NCBI RefSeq assembly: GCF_002572525.1
Contig: NZ_PDBS01000001.1
Coordinates: 2,976,001 to 3,040,000 of the forward strand
Source: Natrinema sp. CBA1119
GTDB lineage: Archaea; Halobacteriota; Halobacteria; Halobacteriales; Natrialbaceae
Direction of reading: 5' to 3'
DNA: 64,000 nt
A model generated the notes under the pieces. The model made no database searches. It was not told the origin of the DNA and was given only the letters and a program-made list of their open reading frames with translations. Shown one piece after another: positions 60,055-64,000 of the stretch. The stretch's first letter is position 1, and the number at the start of each line of letters is the position of its first letter. Made by a program: the position numbers and the translations under genes.

Positions 60055-60240
60055 CTCGGATCCGGCTATTGACGCAGCGATCTCTCGAGTACCCACTCGT
60101 TTCGATCGACTCGACGGCTCGAGCCACAGTTGCGAGAAAAAGCGAAGTAGCGATCGGATCGATAGCGCTCGACGACGCGCGAGCGATCGCCGTCGACCGC
60201 GGACGGCCGGACCAGTATCGTGTCCGTTACGGTCGGGTCG

Positions 60241-60432
60241 TTATTCGTCGGACTCGTCGGACTCGTCTTCTTTCATCGAGCCCAGCTGGGAGACGAGTTC
60301 GTCCGTCGAGACGTCGGATTCGAACGACATTTCCCCCTTATGTTCGTGTTCGTGGACGTTGACGGCTTCTACGTCCTCATCGTCCGTGCTCTGGTCCTGT
60401 TGTTCGGATTCATCGTAGCTACCAAAACCCAT
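60241..60432 (-). CDS. DUF5786-family small acidic protein
   Basis: A 63-aa protein starting MGFGSYDESEQQDQSTDDED, the conserved DUF5786 start, then VNVHEHEHKGEMSFESDVST and DELVSQLGSMKEDESDESDE. ATG 60432 is chosen over a longer frame because the family begins with MGFGSYDES. A very acidic, conserved haloarchaeal protein of unknown role. Confidence 0.8.
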   Translation of the reverse strand: MGFGSYDESEQQDQSTDDEDVEAVNVHEHEHKGEMSFESDVSTDELVSQLGSMKEDESDESDE

Positions 60433-61072
60433 ACGCGTACAACCCGGTCCACCGCAAAAGGTGTGGCGGTTCGAGCCCCCATCCCAGCGGTCGGCCCATC
60501 GAGCGTCTCCCGGCGTCTCGGCTCGGAACACAGTCTGTAGTCACGGTTTCGTCATGCAGCGACCGACCGCCGAAACGTGCTGCGTGTGGCGTTGGGAACC
60601 GCGGCGACTGTTTTCCGTTCCTACGTCAGTTGGGTGGTCGCTACCGCCCGTTCGACGCTCCATACTCGAGTGCCGATTCCCTGTTTGTTCGGCGTACTTT
60701 TGAGACCGATCTGACAGCTCGAACGTTTTTCGAGGAGAGAGCGCCTCAAACCGACAGTTCGTGTCCGATGTCGGGTCGCGGTTCCGTTCGGCTGTGCGGC
60801 CGACAGTCGCCGCGGTCGACAGCCAGCAGTGGAGTACCCTGTGACTACGGCGCTCAGTAGTCCGTCTATAGTAATGGGTTCAGGAGGTTTGACTTCCTCT
60901 CATGGTTGCGTACCGTTCGTCGTCTCGACCAGTTGCTGCGAGTCAGCAGCCCTCCACGATACTTCTATCGCAGTGTTCGGGGGCAGGCAAGGCGTTGTCT
61001 CGTCAGCGGAAATCGAACCCGTGTCCGGACCGCGCGAGCACCCCGAGCGTCCCGACGGGTGGTGACTAACAG
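60433..61072. other. 640-bp gap upstream of glmS
   Basis: The two flanking genes run outwards. Frames here are GC-rich shadows without haloarchaeal acidic composition, and I see no RNA fold I can defend. A GGAGGTTTGACTTCCTC imperfect hairpin lies at about 60882-60898. Confidence 0.35.
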
Positions 61073-62884
61073 ATGTGTGGAATCATCGGCCGCGTCGGAG
61101 ACGGCAACGCCCTCGAGCCACTGCTGACCGGGCTCGAGAACCTCGAGTACCGGGGTTACGACTCGGCGGGCGTCGCCGTCCAGAACGGCTCCGGCATCAA
61201 CGTCGAAAAACGCTCGGGGAAGGTCGAGGACCTGAAGGAATCGATCGGTGAACCGCTCGACGGGGAAGTCGGAATCGGGCACACCCGCTGGAGTACGCAC
61301 GGGCCGCCGACCGACGCGAACGCCCACCCGCACACGGACGAGAGCGAGGACGTCGCGGTCGTCCACAACGGGATCATCGAGAACTACGTCGAACTCAGGG
61401 AGCGACTGGCCGAGAACGGGTACGTGTTCACGAGCGACACCGACACCGAAGTCATTCCGCACCTCGTCCAGTACTACCTCGACGCCGGCTTCGACAGCGA
61501 GTCGGCCTTCAGGCAGGCGATCGACGAACTCGAGGGCAGTTACGCCGTGACCGCGATGGTGTCGGGCGAACACGTCCTCTACGCGGCCCGGCAGGGCTCC
61601 CCGCTCGTCGTGGGGATGGAAGACGGCGAGTACTTCCTCGCGAGCGACGTCCCGGCCTTCCTGGAGTACACGGACAGCGTGGTCTACCTCGAGGACGGCG
61701 ACGTCGTCATCGTCGACGAGGACGGCGTCGAGTTCACTGACCTCGAGGGGAACCCGATCGTGCGCACGTCCGAGACGGTCGAGTGGGATCCCGAACAGGC
61801 AGGGAAGGGCGAGTACGATCACTTCATGCTCAAAGAGATCAACGAGCAGCCGACGTCGCTGACCCAGGCGATCGAGGGGCGGATCGATTCCCTGAACGGC
61901 CGGATCGCGCTCTCCGATTTCGAACCGGGGACGTTCGACGACGTCGACAGCGTCCAGTTCGTCGCTTGCGGCACCTCGTATCACGCCGCCCTGTACGGGT
62001 CGCTCGCGCTGAACCAGGCGGGGGTGCACTCGACCGCGTTACTGGCCAACGAGTACAGCGTCTCCGCGCCGCCGATCGACGACGACACGCTGGTGATCGC
62101 GGTCACCCAGAGCGGCGAGACGGCCGATACCCTGAACGCGCTCCGCCAGGCCGCCGCCGAGGGTGCTCGCACGCTCACCGTGACCAACGTCGTCGGCTCG
62201 ACGGCCGCTCGCGAGGCCGACGACACCCTCTTCATCCGCGCCGGGCCGGAGATCGGCGTCGCCGCGACGAAGACGTTCTCCTCGCAGGCGGTCATGCTCA
62301 CGCTGCTCGGCCAGCGCATCGCCGACGACGCCCGGGGCGAACCGCCGGCCGACCTCGAGTCGCTGTTGCCGGAACTCGAGTCGATGCCCGCCAAAATCGA
62401 CGAGCTCCTCGAGTACTCGACCGCCGAGGCGATCGCAGATAAGTACAGCCGGAGCGAGGCGTACTTCTTCATCGGTCGCGGGCTCGGCTTCCCCGTGGCG
62501 CTCGAGGGGGCCCTGAAGTTCAAGGAGATCACCTACGAGCATGCCGAGGGCTTCGCCTCGGGCGAACTGAAACACGGCCCACTGGCGCTGGTCACGCCCC
62601 AGACGCCGGTGTTCGCGATCTTCACCGGACAGGAAGACGAGAAGACGCTGAAAAACGCCGAGGAGGCACAGACCCGCGGTGCACCCGTCATCGCGGTCTG
62701 TCCCGACGGCCACCCCGCCGTCGAGGTGGCCGACGAACACCTGCGGATTCCCGACACCGATCCCGATCTGGCGGGGCTGGTCGCGAACGTCCAGCTCCAG
62801 CTCGTCTCCTATCACGCCGCCGACCTGCTTGACCGGCCGATCGATAAACCGCGAAACCTCGCCAAGAGCGTCACCGTCGAGTGA
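61073..62884 (+). CDS. glmS: Glutamine--fructose-6-phosphate aminotransferase
   Basis: A 603-aa enzyme that makes glucosamine-6-phosphate. The N-terminal glutaminase starts MCGIIGRVGDGNALEPLLTG with Cys as nucleophile after Met removal, and has YRGYDSAGVAV and GHTRWSTHGPPTDANAHPHT. Two SIS domains follow (VACGTSYHAALYGSLALNQA, VTQSGETADTLNALRQAAAE; FIGRGLGFPVALEGALKFKE, AEGFASGELKHGPLALV). The end KPRNLAKSVTVE is standard. With the GlmU-like gene 570 bases downstream on the other strand it supplies UDP-GlcNAc for glycans. Confidence 0.96.
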   Translation: MCGIIGRVGDGNALEPLLTGLENLEYRGYDSAGVAVQNGSGINVEKRSGKVEDLKESIGEPLDGEVGIGHTRWSTHGPPTDANAHPHTDESEDVAVVHNGIIENYVELRERLAENGYVFTSDTDTEVIPHLVQYYLDAGFDSESAFRQAIDELEGSYAVTAMVSGEHVLYAARQGSPLVVGMEDGEYFLASDVPAFLEYTDSVVYLEDGDVVIVDEDGVEFTDLEGNPIVRTSETVEWDPEQAGKGEYDHFMLKEINEQPTSLTQAIEGRIDSLNGRIALSDFEPGTFDDVDSVQFVACGTSYHAALYGSLALNQAGVHSTALLANEYSVSAPPIDDDTLVIAVTQSGETADTLNALRQAAAEGARTLTVTNVVGSTAAREADDTLFIRAGPEIGVAATKTFSSQAVMLTLLGQRIADDARGEPPADLESLLPELESMPAKIDELLEYSTAEAIADKYSRSEAYFFIGRGLGFPVALEGALKFKEITYEHAEGFASGELKHGPLALVTPQTPVFAIFTGQEDEKTLKNAEEAQTRGAPVIAVCPDGHPAVEVADEHLRIPDTDPDLAGLVANVQLQLVSYHAADLLDRPIDKPRNLAKSVTVE

Positions 62885-63457
62885 CGCAGCACATTCGACT
62901 GCGACTCAGACGCGACTGACGCCGCTCGCGCTCGAGTCCTCCCTTCCCACGTCTTTCGAATCCTCCCAGTCGAGTCGCTCCACTACCCGACGCAGTCGAG
63001 TCGCTGGGCTCGTGCGTCGATTCGTTTGTACTCGAACGTCCGTCTCGAGATGGCGTTCCTCTCGGTCATCGATACAGAACATCGTCTTCGGATAGCAGCG
63101 CCGTCCCCAATCAGCGGGTAAACCGATCGATCGGACTCGAGTAAGGGTCTCGAGGCCGCAGGACGCGAAACCACCCCCGTAGTCTCGAATCCACACGGCG
63201 TCGGTCGTGACGACCCGTACTCGAACGCTGTCGGAATCGAACGTGGAGGGTCACTGTGGCGATCGAGTCACGGTGACGGCGTCACCGATGTCGTGGGTAT
63301 CGACCGATACCCTCCAAGTAGTCTAGGTGTTCGCCACTGCATAAAGGGCACACCTGATTGCTCCGGGCGGCCGAAACGTCCGCCTGCGCTCGACCGCGAC
63401 GGGGAGACGAACTATCAGTTCGACGGCGATTACGACGGATCGGATCGCGGCCCGCCG
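62885..63457. other. 573-bp gap between glmS and the GlmU-like gene
   Basis: The genes on both sides end here. A 96-codon minus-strand frame at 62906-63196 exists but has neutral, Arg/Cys-rich composition and no recognisable motif; I do not call it. No repeats or RNAs seen. Confidence 0.4.
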
Positions 63458-64000
63458 TCATCGATCCCGGTCGACCGTTTCACCGGGTGCCGTGGTCGTG
63501 CCGGTCGCGAGTTTCAGCCCGGGAGTCAGACTCGTGTTGATGCCGGTCTTCGCCCCGTCTCCCGCGACGACGCCGAACGTCCGCCGGCCCGTCGAGAGTC
63601 GTTCGCCCTTGACCGTAAACGAGACGTCCGCGTCGTCGTGGCGGCGATTCGCCACCGTCGTTCCCGCACCGAAGTTGACGTTCCGACCGAGGATGCTATC
63701 GGCGACGGCAGAGAGGTGGTTCACCGATACCCCCCGCGAGAGGACGCTGTTTTTCACCTCGACACCGTTTCCGATCGAAACGCCTTCACCGATCACCGTC
63801 GCACCTCGGACGGACGCGTTCGGGCCGACGGTGGCCCCCGACCGGAGCAGCACCGGTCCCTCGATCACAACGCCGGGCTCGACCGTCGCTCCCGCTTCGA
63901 CCACGACCCGCCCCTCGAGGTGCGCCGCGTCGCTGACCGCGCCGTCGATCCGGCGCTCGAGCTCGCCGACTTTCCACTCGTTGGCCGCGAGCAGTTCCCA
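63458..64000 (-). CDS. GlmU-like sugar nucleotidyltransferase, C-terminal beta-helix part, cut by window edge
   Basis: The frame is open from the window edge to a stop at 63458, giving the last 180 residues. They are left-handed beta-helix hexapeptide repeats ([LIV]-G-x(4) type): GATVEPGVVIEGPVLLRSGA, TVGPNASVRGATVIGEGVSI, then NGVEVKNSVLSRGVSVNH and FGAGTTVANRRHDDADVSFT. This is the acetyltransferase half of archaeal GlmU-like bifunctional enzymes that make UDP-GlcNAc or related sugars. Its position beside glmS supports that. The nucleotidyltransferase half lies outside the window. Confidence 0.85.
   Translation of the reverse strand, partial: WELLAANEWKVGELERRIDGAVSDAAHLEGRVVVEAGATVEPGVVIEGPVLLRSGATVGPNASVRGATVIGEGVSIGNGVEVKNSVLSRGVSVNHLSAVADSILGRNVNFGAGTTVANRRHDDADVSFTVKGERLSTGRRTFGVVAGDGAKTGINTSLTPGLKLATGTTTAPGETVDRDR

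Noticed and set aside
62906-63196. 96-codon minus frame between glmS and the GlmU-like gene.
   Set aside because: No motif, neutral and Arg-rich composition, no promoter; more likely chance in GC-rich DNA.

Overview
The window comes from a haloarchaeon (class Halobacteria, probably near Natrialbales; the lower rank is inference). The signs are very acidic proteins, haloarchaea-type families (CetZ tubulins, Bat-type HTH-10 regulators, HalOD1, DUF7504, DUF1102, DUF5305, DUF7344 and DUF7563-like proteins), ISH-type insertion sequences and near-leaderless gene starts.

There are two compositional halves. From 1 to about 31 kb is an AT-richer accessory region packed with mobile DNA: TnpB genes and TnpB scars, an ISH8-like IS with a 10-bp duplication, an IS6-type transposase, and an IS4-type element sitting inside another IS6-type element. 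Broken genes are common there: an Mrr-type restriction enzyme with an amber codon and an IS, an FtsX permease tail, a lipoprotein, a DUF5305 protein, a PIN/HTH remnant and a nitronate monooxygenase. Between them lie two CetZ cytoskeletal genes (1.2-2.3 kb and 9.3-10.4 kb), a tRNA with CAU anticodon and a 34-nt intron (8.2 kb), and an intact cassette at 13.3-25.7 kb.

That cassette is the most interesting part. It opens with signalling and regulatory genes: a membrane histidine kinase, a DUF7504 protein, a DUF7522-like protein, a HalOD1 protein and a coiled-coil/zinc-ribbon protein. It continues with an export and assembly module: a DUF5305 membrane protein, a DUF7344 winged-helix membrane protein, three DUF1102/TasA-like secreted proteins, an ER/SipW-type signal peptidase, and a secreted protein whose TasA-like N-terminus is followed by about six 43-residue beta-solenoid repeats. 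I read it as a candidate TasA/archaeal-bundling-pilus-like fibre system with its own peptidase and regulators (inference).

From about 31 kb onward the DNA is GC-rich core genome: moaC and nnrD/E, an ABC transporter, cobQ, small regulators, a Bat-family regulator (40.6 kb), a metzincin-like protease, otsB-otsA for trehalose synthesis, an M24 peptidase, a redox/metal cluster (DUF7350/P19-like lipoprotein, SCO1, TlpA-like thioredoxin, CcdA), a universal stress protein, a 1119-aa Bat-like sensor, another HTH-10 regulator, glmS and the end of a GlmU-like gene. This half is interrupted only by an AT-rich VapBC islet with a palindrome cluster (35.8-36.9 kb) and one TnpB element (43.3-44.8 kb).
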